This document shows, piece by piece, positions 1-8,290 of a DNA stretch of 12,560 nucleotides; the first letter of the stretch is position 1; every line of letters begins with the position of its first letter. The notes below the pieces were generated by a model. The model was not told the DNA's origin. It saw only the letters and a list, made by a program, of their open reading frames with translations, and did not search any database. The stretch is from Dehalococcoidales bacterium. GTDB lineage: Bacteria > Chloroflexota > Dehalococcoidia > Dehalococcoidales > JAQTVP01. The position numbers and the translations under genes are program-made. Location of the stretch: NCBI GenBank assembly GCA_028707015.1, contig JAQTVP010000030.1, forward strand, positions 1 through 12,560, given 5' to 3'.

Positions 1-21
1 TTATATTAGGAGAAATTATCG

Positions 22-426
22 ATGAGCTGTAGTTTATTCCAAAAATTCTTGATTAGCAGTGACAGCCTGCATGTATACGCAGCTAATAAGCTAATATTTA
101 CTTCTGACAAGACTCATTTAATACCTTTACTTGAATATATTAACCAGTTTTCTCCCTTTCATCAGGAAGTAACAATTATTGATAAGATAATGGGGAACGG
201 CGCAGCGCTGCTATCTGTTTTAGCTAATAGTAAGGAAGTTTACAGCCCGTTAGGCAGCCAACTGGCCATCAATACACTGGATAAATACAAAATAAATTAT
301 CATATAACGAATATAACCCCCTATATTAAAAAAAATCACAGTGAAGAAATGTGTCCTATGGAGAAACTTTCCCTGCATAAAGATCCGGAGGAATTCTATA
401 CTGCGATTATCAATCTGACCCATTGA
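22..426 (+). CDS. DUF1893 (TM1506-like) protein, deaminase-like fold
   Basis: A 134-residue protein of unknown function that resembles the DUF1893 family. From memory, the family's structural representative is Thermotoga maritima TM1506, which has a cytidine-deaminase-like fold with no established reaction. The recognisable features are an N-terminal strand pair of the 'display a trait, threaten loss' type (LIFTS, residues 24-28), the block DKIMGNGAALL (54-64), KEVYSPLGSQLA (71-82) and the family's C-terminal CPMEKL (111-116), which keeps the conserved cysteine. The length is normal for the family and nothing suggests truncation. The ATG is preceded by AGGAGA about 8 bases upstream. No membrane segment or signal peptide is seen. 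The gene lies 112 bases before the aldo/keto reductase on the same strand; the gap is long, so co-transcription is possible but not shown. Family assignment is fairly confident; function is unknown. Confidence 0.75.
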   Translation: MSCSLFQKFLISSDSLHVYAANKLIFTSDKTHLIPLLEYINQFSPFHQEVTIIDKIMGNGAALLSVLANSKEVYSPLGSQLAINTLDKYKINYHITNITPYIKKNHSEEMCPMEKLSLHKDPEEFYTAIINLTH

Positions 427-524
427 CTCTGGTTAAGGAGATACCAAAAGAGTTTATTTAATGTAAAAACAGCAGGGGATATCTACATTTCTTTTATTAT
501 CCGCGAGTTAAAATCATCTGTTAA

Positions 525-533
525 AGGGGAAGG
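525..533 (+). promoter_or_regulatory. Ribosome binding site supporting a TTG start
   Basis: AGGGGAAGG ends five bases before the TTG at 539. It supports the non-ATG start of the aldo/keto reductase, which the family's N-terminal sequence also requires. Confidence 0.6.
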
Positions 534-538
534 CACTA

Positions 539-1684
539 TTGAAATATCGACGTTTTGGGAAGCTAAACTGGGAAGTATCAGCACTTGGCTTTGGTGCCAT
601 GCGTTTACCTACTATTGACGATAACAAAAGCACCATTGATGAACCGGAAGCTATTGAAATGATACGATACGCCATTGACCATGGTGTCAATTATCTAGAT
701 ACAGGCTATCCATATCACCAGGGGAATAGTGAGAAACTGGTTGGCAAAGCATTAAAGGATGGCTACCGTGATAAAATAAAACTGGCCACCAAATTACCGG
801 CAAGGTTTGTTGAATCAGCACAAGATTTTAACCGTTATTTCAACGAACAACTGGAACGGCTGCAGATGGAGAAGATTGATTTCTACCTTCTGCATGGCTT
901 AAACGGGCAACGTTGGCGGATGATGCGAGATTTTGGTATATTAAAATGGGCTGAAGAAAAAATGGAACAGGGTAAGTTTGATTACTTTGGCTTCTCCTTT
1001 CACGATGACTATCAAGCTTTTAAAGAAATTGTAGATGCTTACGATAACTGGGCTCTCGCCCAGATTCAGTATAATTATATGGATGTATATTTTCAGGCAG
1101 GCCGCCGCGGAATAGAATATGCAGTCAATAAAAACTTAGCAATTGTCGTAATGGAACCGCTGCGAGGTGGGCGACTTAGCAAGCAACCACCACCATCAGT
1201 AGGGAGGATATTAGATACTGCCCCACACAAACGCACCCCTGCGGAGTGGGGACTGCTTTGGATATGGAACCAACCAGAAGTTTCAGTAACACTTAGTGGC
1301 ATGAGCACAATGGAACAAGTCAAAGAAAATATAACTACCGCAGATAATTCCGTACCAGGCATGCTCACATCTGAGGAGCTGTTTCTTATTAATGAAGTGC
1401 GGGATGCTTATAATAAGTTAAATCCTGTTCCATGCACTGGATGCAAGTATTGTATGCCTTGCCCCAATAATGTAGAAATACCACAAATCCTCCAGATATA
1501 TAATGAGGCGATAATGTATGAGGATCTTCCGGGAGGACAGCTACGCTATAATAATCCTGACATGCTCAAAGAAGAATTCCGTGCCGACCAGTGTGTGGAA
1601 TGCGGGGTATGCCTGGAAGCTTGCCCGCAGAAGATATCTATCATAGAATGGCTAAAGAAGGCACAGGAACTACTTAAACAATAG
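539..1684 (+). CDS. Aldo/keto reductase with C-terminal 2x[4Fe-4S] ferredoxin domain
   Basis: A predicted cytoplasmic oxidoreductase of 381 residues. An aldo/keto reductase TIM barrel (about 1-290) carries the catalytic tetrad: Asp54 and Tyr59 in the YLDTGYPYH segment, Lys85 in ATKLP, and His119 in LLHGLN. It is fused to a ferredoxin-like tail with two cysteine sets: C299-x2-C302-x2-C305-x2-C308-P, and C352-x2-C355-x2-C358-x3-C362-P. This architecture is common in strict anaerobes; electron transfer between the clusters and a nicotinamide or other substrate is inferred, and the physiological substrate is unknown. The first cysteine set has an unusual final spacing (CxxCxxCxxCP), which is typical of this subfamily. 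The start is TTG at 539: the family N-terminus (MKYRRFGKLNWEVSALGFG) begins exactly there, a purine-rich AGGGGAAGG lies just upstream, and no in-frame ATG fits better. All catalytic and cluster residues are present, so it should be active. Confidence 0.92.
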   Translation: MKYRRFGKLNWEVSALGFGAMRLPTIDDNKSTIDEPEAIEMIRYAIDHGVNYLDTGYPYHQGNSEKLVGKALKDGYRDKIKLATKLPARFVESAQDFNRYFNEQLERLQMEKIDFYLLHGLNGQRWRMMRDFGILKWAEEKMEQGKFDYFGFSFHDDYQAFKEIVDAYDNWALAQIQYNYMDVYFQAGRRGIEYAVNKNLAIVVMEPLRGGRLSKQPPPSVGRILDTAPHKRTPAEWGLLWIWNQPEVSVTLSGMSTMEQVKENITTADNSVPGMLTSEELFLINEVRDAYNKLNPVPCTGCKYCMPCPNNVEIPQILQIYNEAIMYEDLPGGQLRYNNPDMLKEEFRADQCVECGVCLEACPQKISIIEWLKKAQELLKQ

Positions 1685-1772
1685 TAATAAGCCAGAAATA
1701 AAGAAGTTATATTAATTTACCTGTAAGCAAACAAATCCAGGTATATTATTAAGTACTAAATAGATTCCATTA

Positions 1773-1788
1773 ATTACATTAGTGTAAT
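1773..1788. terminator. AT-rich hairpin between convergent genes (possible weak bidirectional terminator)
   Basis: A perfect 6-base stem, ATTACA/TGTAAT, encloses the 4-base loop TTAG in the 110-base gap between the convergent aldo/keto reductase and LOG-family genes. The position suits a shared terminator. The stem has little GC and no clean T-run follows on either strand, so the call is weak. A second imperfect candidate, TACCTG (1718-1723) pairing with CAGGTA (1738-1743) across a 14-base loop, lies in the same gap. Confidence 0.25.
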
Positions 1789-1794
1789 ATTTAG

Positions 1795-2478
1795 TTACCT
1801 GAACAAGGCTTTTTTACCAATAACTTCTTGCCTTATATACCAGCCCCGCACCAGATCAATTACCTCATCGGGATGATCACAGACCATTAATAGATTGAGG
1901 TCTTCTTCAGAGATAAACTTCTTGGCAAGTACAACATTCCGTAACCAATCAATAAATCCCTCCCAGTATTCACTGTGATATAAAACTACCGGAAAAGGCT
2001 TTATCTTTTCTGTCTGCATTAATGTTAATACCTCAGTTAATTCATCAAGTGTTCCCATTCCACCCGGCATTATGATAAATGCAGTAGCATATTTTACCAA
2101 CATTACTTTACGGATAAAGAAATGGTTAAATTTTATTGACTTCGTCGTATAATCATTGCATTCCTGTTCTTCCGGCAATTCAATATTCAAACCAACTGAT
2201 GTGGTCCCTGCCTTATAAGCACCTTTATTGGCTGCCTCCATCACTCCAGGTCCGCCACCAGTTATGATTGAGAAACCCATCTCTCCAAGACGCTGTGCTA
2301 TTTCTACTATCTCGCCATATAGTTTATCTCTAACCTTAAGCCGTGCTGACCCATACATAGTTATTGCCGGTTCTATACCGGTAAGACTATCAAAACCCTC
2401 TACCAATTCCCCGATGATCCTGAACATACGCCAGGATTCTTCCTTAGCTAAATCATTTATTTCATATCCTTTTGGCAT
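1795..2478 (-). CDS. LOG-family (TIGR00730) Rossmann-fold nucleotide phosphoribohydrolase
   Basis: A 227-residue cytoplasmic protein of the LOG / 'lysine decarboxylase-like' family. Characterised members hydrolyse N6-substituted adenosine monophosphates or other nucleoside 5'-monophosphates to the base and ribose-5-phosphate; old 'lysine decarboxylase' labels are misannotations. The sequence shows YGSAR (42-46), the nucleotide-binding GGGPGVMEAANKGA (74-87) and the signature PGGMGTLDE (138-146), which includes the catalytic glutamate. The N-terminal helix and the IKFNHFFIRKVMLVKYA segment (115-131) resemble the longer YgdH/PpnN-like end of the family more than the plant-type LOG. The start ATG is preceded by AAGGGG with a 6-base spacer. 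It lies 45 bases downstream of the beta-CASP nuclease and on the same strand, so the two are probably one transcript. The exact substrate cannot be told from sequence. Confidence 0.9.
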   Translation of the reverse strand: MPKGYEINDLAKEESWRMFRIIGELVEGFDSLTGIEPAITMYGSARLKVRDKLYGEIVEIAQRLGEMGFSIITGGGPGVMEAANKGAYKAGTTSVGLNIELPEEQECNDYTTKSIKFNHFFIRKVMLVKYATAFIIMPGGMGTLDELTEVLTLMQTEKIKPFPVVLYHSEYWEGFIDWLRNVVLAKKFISEEDLNLLMVCDHPDEVIDLVRGWYIRQEVIGKKALFR

Positions 2479-2523
2479 ATTACACCCCTTAAATTAGATC
2501 AAAGAACATAACCTTATTAACAG

Positions 2524-3930
2524 CTATTCCAGCAGAGCTTCTGTTCTATACTCCGGCACTAGTACATTCCAACCCATTTTATCACTTAGATATTTACCAA
2601 AACATTGCGCTGAACTAGATTCCCCATGAGTAACAAAAACTCGCTTAGGAGCGCTGGTTAAGCCATCAAACCATTTTAACAGATCATCTCTATCAGCGTG
2701 AGACGAAAATCCGTTTATCTGGGCTATTTTTGCCCGCACCGGATAAGTTTGTCCCAATATTCTGACTTTCTCAGCTCCATCTATAATCTGCCTGCCTAGT
2801 GTACCAATTGCCTGATATCCCACAAAGAGTATGGTGCTATCTTCTCGGGAAATATTTGTCACCAGATGATGTTTCACTCTACCCCCATTACACATACCTG
2901 AACCAGCGATAATCATAATAGTTCCCAGCATTTCATTAAGCGCTTTGGATTCATCTGAAGTCTGCACCATTTTTAAACCGGGAAAAGTAAAAGGTGATTT
3001 ATTTTGATTAATGAGGCTGGACATTTCTTTATCAAACAACTCAGAGTGACGTTTGAATACTTCAGTAATTTTTATAGCCATCGGGCTATCCAGAAATACC
3101 ATCATTTGGGGTATACGGTTTTGAAGCAACAATTCATTCATATGGTATAGAATCTCCTGACTCCGCTGCAGGGCAAAACTAGGAACAACTATATTTCCAC
3201 CGGCTTTCCATGTTGAGTTTATAATTTCAGCTAGAACATCGCTGATATCTGCCGGTTCATCATGTAATCTGTCCCCATATGTTGATTCAATTACAATATA
3301 ATCTATCTCGCGGAATATGCTCGGATCTTTTAAAATCGGTCTATCTCTACTGCCGACGTCTCCGGAAAATAAAATAGTACGGCTTTCTCCATCCTGATTT
3401 ACACTAATTTTTATCATGGATGAACCAAGAACATGGCCTGCATCATAAAACGAAGCTTTCAATCCATCCCCCAATGAAATGGATTCTCCATATTTCGCCG
3501 GTTCAAAATAGGCAAATGAAGCTATAGCATCATTTGCGGTATATAACGGAATCTCCGGATAAGGACCTTTCCTGCTTTCCCGTTCGTGTCTCTGTTTTTT
3601 AAACGCTGCATCTTCCTCTTGCAGGTGTGCGGAGTCCAGAAGTATTATCTGAGCAATTTCAGAAGTGGCAGCAGTACAGTAAATTTCACCACTGAAACCA
3701 TCGCGAACCAGTTTAGGAATATACCCGCAGTGATCAACATGAGCATGAGTCAGCAGAACAGCATTTAAGGAATCAGGCGGTACTGGGAATGGTTCCCAAT
3801 TCCTGTATAAATAATCTCTCTCCTGATAAAGTCCACAATCCACCAATAGTCTGATGTTATTGGCTTCTAAGAGATAACGGGAACCAGTAACATTACGGGC
3901 TGCGCCCAAGAATGTTAACTTAATCTGCAA
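2524..3930 (-). CDS. Beta-CASP metallo-beta-lactamase-fold RNA hydrolase
   Basis: A 468-residue metallo-hydrolase of the beta-CASP class, whose best-known members cleave RNA (CPSF73-like nucleases and bacterial relatives). The zinc ligands are visible in order: HAHVDH (62-67) in LLTHAHVDHCGYIP, His166 in DAGHVLGSS, Asp191 in FSGDVG, His411 in GFSSHAD, and His435 in VFVTHGE. The beta-CASP insert lies between about residues 210 and 400, with motif A acid Glu215 (IESTYGD) and the motif GSGMCNGGRVKHHL (343-356). The C-terminal RMMBL region is complete. No signal peptide or KH domain is seen, so it differs from archaeal aCPSF1. The start is TTG at 3930, supported by GGAGG with a 7-base spacer and by the family N-terminus MQIKLTFLGAARNVTGS. 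It sits 189 bases downstream of glmS and 45 bases upstream of the LOG-family gene. RNA as substrate is inferred from the family. Confidence 0.92.
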   Translation of the reverse strand: MQIKLTFLGAARNVTGSRYLLEANNIRLLVDCGLYQERDYLYRNWEPFPVPPDSLNAVLLTHAHVDHCGYIPKLVRDGFSGEIYCTAATSEIAQIILLDSAHLQEEDAAFKKQRHERESRKGPYPEIPLYTANDAIASFAYFEPAKYGESISLGDGLKASFYDAGHVLGSSMIKISVNQDGESRTILFSGDVGSRDRPILKDPSIFREIDYIVIESTYGDRLHDEPADISDVLAEIINSTWKAGGNIVVPSFALQRSQEILYHMNELLLQNRIPQMMVFLDSPMAIKITEVFKRHSELFDKEMSSLINQNKSPFTFPGLKMVQTSDESKALNEMLGTIMIIAGSGMCNGGRVKHHLVTNISREDSTILFVGYQAIGTLGRQIIDGAEKVRILGQTYPVRAKIAQINGFSSHADRDDLLKWFDGLTSAPKRVFVTHGESSSAQCFGKYLSDKMGWNVLVPEYRTEALLE

Positions 3931-3937
3931 ACTTTTT

Positions 3938-3942
3938 CCTCC
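3938..3942 (-). promoter_or_regulatory. Ribosome binding site supporting a TTG start
   Basis: GGAGG on the minus strand lies 7 bases before the TTG at 3930-3928. It fixes the start of the beta-CASP hydrolase at a non-ATG codon. Confidence 0.75.
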
Positions 3943-4119
3943 AAACTAAATTTTTTACTATTTACCACACTTGAGCAAATAACAGGTTACTACAAGTAAT
4001 TCTGCTAAAATGAGTATTGTTTTAAGCCATAATTTCACAGGGCAATGGCTGCGGCAGTAAAGTTTAATTAAAATAAAGATAGCCCGGTAAAGAAAAAGCG
4101 CCTTATAAACTATTAATTA

Positions 4120-5901
4120 TTACTCCACCGTAACACTTTTAGCTAAATTTCGTGGAAAATCTATCGGGCAATCTCTTTCTCGAGCAGTATAGTAAGCAAG
4201 CAACTGGAGGGCTACTGTATTAACCACCGGAGAAAATATGGGATCAACCCGAGGTACCGTAATAACCATATCAACAAATTCTTTAATAGCTTCATCTCCA
4301 TCCCCAGTTAATGCTATCAGAGGAGATTTTCTAGCTTTTACCTCTTTAATATTGGTTAATATAGACTCATAAGTACTATCCTGCCCCGTAATAGTAATTA
4401 CCGGCGTATTTTCCCCCAATAAAGAAAATGGACCATGTTTTAGCTCACCAGCGGCATAACCCTCAGCATGGATATAAGATATCTCTTTTAATTTTAATGC
4501 TCCTTCCAAAGCTATCGGATAATTTAATCCCCGGCCAATGAAGAAAACATTTTCAAATCTGGCAAGATAACGTGCACATTGCAGGATATCCTCCCCATTA
4601 TCTAGCATCCATTGAACCTTACTGGGCAATTGCCTTAATTCTAAAAGAATGTCAGCTAATCTTTTAGCATCCACTTTAGAATAGGACATCGCTAACCAGT
4701 ATAGCACCATGAGCTGTGCAATAAAGCTTTTGGTAGCAGCTACACTTATCTCAGGACCGGCTCTAGTATAGATTGTCTGATCAGCAATTCGACTGATACT
4801 ACTGCCTACCACATTAGTAACAGCTACTACATGGCATTGCACTCCCTTCAGTTTTCTGATAGCTTTAAGCACATCTGCCGTCTCCCCGGATTGAGAAATG
4901 ACAAAAGCTAAAGTTTTCTCCGGAGTTTGACCATAACAGCTGAACTCAGAGGCTATTTCAACTCTCACCGGGACACCAACCAGATCCTCCATAATATATT
5001 TCCCTACCAGTCCTGCGTTATAAGAAGTACCGCAGGCTAATATAAGTATAGACCTATCATCCTCTCTCAAATTTTCTAAATCAACTATCGGTTCAGACAT
5101 TTGAGTATATTCAGAAAGAGTATCCCGTATTACTTTGGGTTGCTCGTGAATTTCCTTAAGCATAAAGTGTTCGTAACCCGCTTTTTGCGCCGCTTCCACA
5201 CTCCATAAAATCTTATGCTCTTCTCTATGAATTTCCAAGCCGTCTTTTTTTATTTTTATGCCATCTCCAGTAATTACCCCAATATCACCATCGTCCAGAT
5301 AAATAACCTGATTAGTATAATCCAGAATTGCCGGCACGTCTGAGGCAACAAAAGTTTCCCTGTCACCAACACCAATAATCAACGGGCTATCTTTCCGGGC
5401 AACTACTAGTTTATTTTCACCAGCGCCTATTACGGCGATAGCATAAGATCCCTGGATATCAAGCAAAGCAAGCTCTACCGCTTTTTCTAAATCACCTTTG
5501 TAATACTTCTCAATAAGGTGTGGTATTACCTCTGTATCCGTATCGGAAACAAATTCATGACCGTCATTAATTAATTTCTGCTTCAAAACCGGGTAATTAG
5601 TAATAACACCATTGTGGACTACAGCAATATTACCAGTACAATCAAAGTGAGGATGCGCATTTACCCGCGTCGGCTCACCACAAGTAGCCCATCTGGTATG
5701 GCCAATACCAACTGTTCCGATAATTTGAGGCGCAATTTCTTTCATTTCGGCAACTCTCAGTACATTTTTATATGACTTAATGCCATTACTCACTACAGCA
5801 ATACCACAGGAATCATAGCCTCTATATTCCAGCATACTTAAGGCACTAAGCAAAATAGACTGAGCTTGTTTATCTCCGATATAACCAACAATTCCGCACA
5901 T
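4120..5901 (-). CDS. glmS: Glutamine--fructose-6-phosphate aminotransferase (isomerizing)
   Basis: GlmS makes glucosamine-6-phosphate from fructose-6-phosphate and glutamine, the first committed step to UDP-GlcNAc. At 593 residues it is slightly shorter than the E. coli (609) and B. subtilis (600) proteins but complete at both ends. The N-terminal class-II glutaminase domain (2-230) has the catalytic Cys2 (MCGIVGYIG), HTRWAT (68-73), HNGVI (96-100) and SDTDTEV (119-125). Two SIS sugar-isomerase domains follow: the first (about 283-420) with CGTSYNAG and SQSGET (336-341), the second (about 450-585) with GRGLNYPIALEGALKLKE and GELKHGP. The C-terminal DFPRNLAKSVTVE keeps the fructose-6-phosphate lysine (Lys588). 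It starts 2 bases after the upstream GlmU-like gene, with no strong ribosome binding site, so translational coupling is likely. There is no room for a glmS ribozyme, so the feedback control known in Bacillus is absent at this position. Confidence 0.98.
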   Translation of the reverse strand: MCGIVGYIGDKQAQSILLSALSMLEYRGYDSCGIAVVSNGIKSYKNVLRVAEMKEIAPQIIGTVGIGHTRWATCGEPTRVNAHPHFDCTGNIAVVHNGVITNYPVLKQKLINDGHEFVSDTDTEVIPHLIEKYYKGDLEKAVELALLDIQGSYAIAVIGAGENKLVVARKDSPLIIGVGDRETFVASDVPAILDYTNQVIYLDDGDIGVITGDGIKIKKDGLEIHREEHKILWSVEAAQKAGYEHFMLKEIHEQPKVIRDTLSEYTQMSEPIVDLENLREDDRSILILACGTSYNAGLVGKYIMEDLVGVPVRVEIASEFSCYGQTPEKTLAFVISQSGETADVLKAIRKLKGVQCHVVAVTNVVGSSISRIADQTIYTRAGPEISVAATKSFIAQLMVLYWLAMSYSKVDAKRLADILLELRQLPSKVQWMLDNGEDILQCARYLARFENVFFIGRGLNYPIALEGALKLKEISYIHAEGYAAGELKHGPFSLLGENTPVITITGQDSTYESILTNIKEVKARKSPLIALTGDGDEAIKEFVDMVITVPRVDPIFSPVVNTVALQLLAYYTARERDCPIDFPRNLAKSVTVE

Positions 5902-5903
5902 AA

Positions 5904-7076
5904 CTAAAACACCAAGCTCTTATCAGGCAATCTCCCGCTAATTACTTTCAATGCCTGAACTTGACAGTGATTACCCAGAATAACTCCCGGCTGGGCAACA
6001 ACATTACTCGCCAGATTACACCCTTCTCCAAGTATTGCTCCAATATTTACCAAACGATGTTCATTAATTTTAATATCAGCCGGACCGCTGCAAGCAGAAA
6101 AGTGGCCCTTGATAACACACCCATTATCAATAATCGAATCCTGTATTATGCACCCTGGGCCAATATCAACATCATTACCAATAACACTGTTTTTTATGGT
6201 ACTAAATGGTGAAATAACAACATTATCACCAATACTGGTAGCTGGCAGGATACACACACCAGGCCCTATATCACAATTATTCCCGATAACTGCCGGTCCC
6301 ACCATATACGAACCAGACCGTAGTAATGTATCTCTCCCAACTGATACCAGACCGTTTAGTGAAACACCTGATTCAATAGTACCGCCCAGATTACCTTTAA
6401 TCCGGCGCAGAATGACATCATTAAGATTTAAAATATCCCACGGATAGACTACATCAAGCCAAAGACCGTTTGTTTCCTGAACACTAACGGGATATCCTTT
6501 TGCTATCATTGTATTTAAAACGTCAGGAATATCCAGCTGATTCTCAATAAAATTAAAAATGTCTCTGGTAAAGGCATATATTCCGGTATTAACTGCATTA
6601 CTTTTAACCACTCCAGGTTTTTCCACAATTTCCTTTACCTTATTATTCTCTATAGTTACTACCCCATACCCAGATGGATTACCTGTTCTCTTTACTATTA
6701 AAGATTCAGGCTCTGTGTTTACAAACTGTGCAATTGTATCAGCCTCAATCAAATTATCTCCGGATATAACCAGAAACTCATTTTCAGTTACGTCCTTAAC
6801 CTGTGCCAGAGCATGCGCTGTACCCAATTGCCTTTCCTGGATAATATAGTTTATATTAACTCCAAACTGTGCGCCTGATCCTAAACAATCAAATATCTGC
6901 TCCCTTCTGTAACCGACAACGAGCACAATGTTACGAATACCATTTTGAGCTAACGATTCAACTACATACTGTAAAATAGGCTTACCAGCGATAACTAACA
7001 TTACCTTAGGCTTATTAGCAGTAAATGGCCTGAGCCTCTGCCCCTCACCTGCAGCCAGAATCACTGCCTGATTCAT
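5904..7076 (-). CDS. GlmU-like sugar-1-phosphate nucleotidyltransferase with degenerate acetyltransferase domain
   Basis: A 390-residue paralogue of the adjacent GlmU (7087-8289). The N-terminal nucleotidyltransferase domain (1-225) looks intact: LAAGEGQRLRPFTANKPK (7-24), VVGYRREQI, ERQLGTAHAL (81-90), SGDN with metal-binding Asp107, EKPG (152-155), NTGIYAF (163-169) and WLDVVYPWD (206-214). A left-handed beta-helix of hexapeptide repeats follows (about 230-375). By hand alignment anchored on IKNS (294-297) and NIGAILG (344-350), the segment holding the acetyltransferase HxxYLGD motif in the neighbour is here GCIIQDS, so the catalytic histidine, tyrosine and glycine are absent. It therefore probably makes an NDP-sugar without acetylating it, or assists the neighbour. 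Substrate and nucleotide are unknown. The ATG has AGAGGTGA just upstream. Gaps are 10 bases to the upstream glmU and 2 bases to glmS, so it is firmly inside the operon. Confidence 0.85.
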   Translation of the reverse strand: MNQAVILAAGEGQRLRPFTANKPKVMLVIAGKPILQYVVESLAQNGIRNIVLVVGYRREQIFDCLGSGAQFGVNINYIIQERQLGTAHALAQVKDVTENEFLVISGDNLIEADTIAQFVNTEPESLIVKRTGNPSGYGVVTIENNKVKEIVEKPGVVKSNAVNTGIYAFTRDIFNFIENQLDIPDVLNTMIAKGYPVSVQETNGLWLDVVYPWDILNLNDVILRRIKGNLGGTIESGVSLNGLVSVGRDTLLRSGSYMVGPAVIGNNCDIGPGVCILPATSIGDNVVISPFSTIKNSVIGNDVDIGPGCIIQDSIIDNGCVIKGHFSACSGPADIKINEHRLVNIGAILGEGCNLASNVVAQPGVILGNHCQVQALKVISGRLPDKSLVF

Positions 7077-7086
7077 TCATCACCTC

Positions 7087-8289
7087 TTAAAATATCTTTG
7101 AGTCCGATAAAATAGACCCGCCAACTATAGCCCCCGGCCCGATATGAGTATTATCACCAATCATACTACCAACATCAATACAGGCATTAATTCCTGTTTG
7201 TACATTATCTCCAATAATTGCCCCTAGTTTACGCCTCGCAGTATTTATACCAGCTATATTAATATTTTTCTTATCCAATCTGAGATTAGCAATCTTGGTA
7301 CCAGCGCCCAAATTACATCCCGCTCCAATAACACTGTCACCCAGGTAATTGTGGTGCGGAATTTTACTACCCTTCATAACTATAGAATTTTTAATCTCTA
7401 CAGCACTGCCAATATGACAATTATCACCGATAGCGGTAGCAGGACGAATGTAGCAATTTGGCCCGATATCACAATTCTGCCCGATTACCACCGGACCCAC
7501 GATATAGGAACCCGACCTAACAAGTGTATTTTCACCAATATATACTGCACCCTTGATTACCGCATTATCCTCCACTGTACCCCGGTTCTGTGATTTAATT
7601 CTCCCCAAGAGCGATTCATTTGCGGTTAGTAAGTCCCACGGATAACTGAGGTTAAGCCAATAACTAATCTCCTGATAAGAAACGTGATGTCCCCCCTCTA
7701 TTAGCATCTGTAGAGCATCAGTTATCTCATATTCCCCCCGCTGTGATTTAGAAATCTGGGATATGCCATCAAATATATCCGGAGTAAATAAATATAGCCC
7801 GGCATTTGCCATTCGTGAGGGAGGCTTTTCTGATTTTTCGTGAATACAAACAATGCTATCTCCTTTAATCTCTACTACTCCCAAATCTCTAGCATTCTCT
7901 ACCTCAAACAAACTCATCGTATTATCGTTCTTATTGATTAAGCTGTTAATATCTTTTTGATTAACAATAATATCTCCATTTATCACCAGAAAATTACCAT
8001 TAACCAAACTTTCAACCATCATAATTGCATCCGCCGTACCTAATTGCTTCCTTTGTGTTGAATAGGCTATATTTACCCCCCACTGTTCACCATCACCAAA
8101 GTAATCCCGCACTTGTTCATCACGATAGCCAACTACGAAGATAAAATCTCTAATACCCGCATTCTTGGCTTCTATCAGCAAATGTTCTAAGATAGGTTTA
8201 TTAGCTAAAGGCAACATCGTTTTCGGTCTGGTATACGTTAGAGGACGCATCCGGCTCCCTTCTCCAGCAGTTAATATAATTGCCTTCAA
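7087..8289 (-). CDS. glmU: Archaeal-type bifunctional GlmU: glucosamine-1-P acetyltransferase / GlcNAc-1-P uridylyltransferase
   Basis: A 400-residue two-domain enzyme expected to acetylate glucosamine-1-phosphate and join it to UMP, giving UDP-GlcNAc. The nucleotidyltransferase domain (1-225) shows LTAGEGSRMRPLTYTRPK (6-23), KQLGTADAI (81-89), NGD with Asp106, and WLNLSYPWD (211-219). The N-terminal signature is of the RmlA/archaeal GlmU kind, not the shorter motif of E. coli GlmU, and the total length is well below the bacterial 450-460. The beta-helix domain (about 235-400) keeps VEIKNS (297-302), then HHNYLGD (312-318) with catalytic-type His312, and GAGCNLGAGTKIANL (322-336), matching the acetyltransferase site of archaeal homologues such as MJ1101. 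The start is TTG at 8289, one base after the glmM stop, with AGGGAG 6 bases upstream. Acceptor specificity is inferred from the motifs and the glmM/glmS context. Confidence 0.9.
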   Translation of the reverse strand: MKAIILTAGEGSRMRPLTYTRPKTMLPLANKPILEHLLIEAKNAGIRDFIFVVGYRDEQVRDYFGDGEQWGVNIAYSTQRKQLGTADAIMMVESLVNGNFLVINGDIIVNQKDINSLINKNDNTMSLFEVENARDLGVVEIKGDSIVCIHEKSEKPPSRMANAGLYLFTPDIFDGISQISKSQRGEYEITDALQMLIEGGHHVSYQEISYWLNLSYPWDLLTANESLLGRIKSQNRGTVEDNAVIKGAVYIGENTLVRSGSYIVGPVVIGQNCDIGPNCYIRPATAIGDNCHIGSAVEIKNSIVMKGSKIPHHNYLGDSVIGAGCNLGAGTKIANLRLDKKNINIAGINTARRKLGAIIGDNVQTGINACIDVGSMIGDNTHIGPGAIVGGSILSDSKIF

Positions 8290-8290
8290 C

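Noticed and set aside
427..538. Small gene or promoter between the DUF1893 gene and the aldo/keto reductase
   Set aside because: An AAGGAG-like sequence at 435-440 has no start at a proper distance (the nearby ATG is followed at once by TAA), and no convincing -35/-10 pair is seen.
4025..4050. Hairpin AGCCAT/ATGGCT downstream of glmS as a terminator of the glm operon
   Set aside because: The stem is only 6 bases, the loop is 14 bases, and the bases after it on the minus strand are TTAAAA rather than a T-run; too weak to call in the 189-base gap, which otherwise shows no gene.
5902..5930. A glmS ribozyme (GlcN6P-responsive) upstream of glmS
   Set aside because: glmS begins 2 bases after the preceding coding region, leaving no space for the roughly 150-base ribozyme, and no ribozyme-like element is seen before glmM either.
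6109..6447. Plus-strand open frame of 112 codons opposite the GlmU-like gene (and similar frames at 8280-8633 and 1093-1368)
   Set aside because: They run antisense to well-supported genes, have no recognisable motifs or ribosome binding sites, and their composition is that of complementary-strand shadows.
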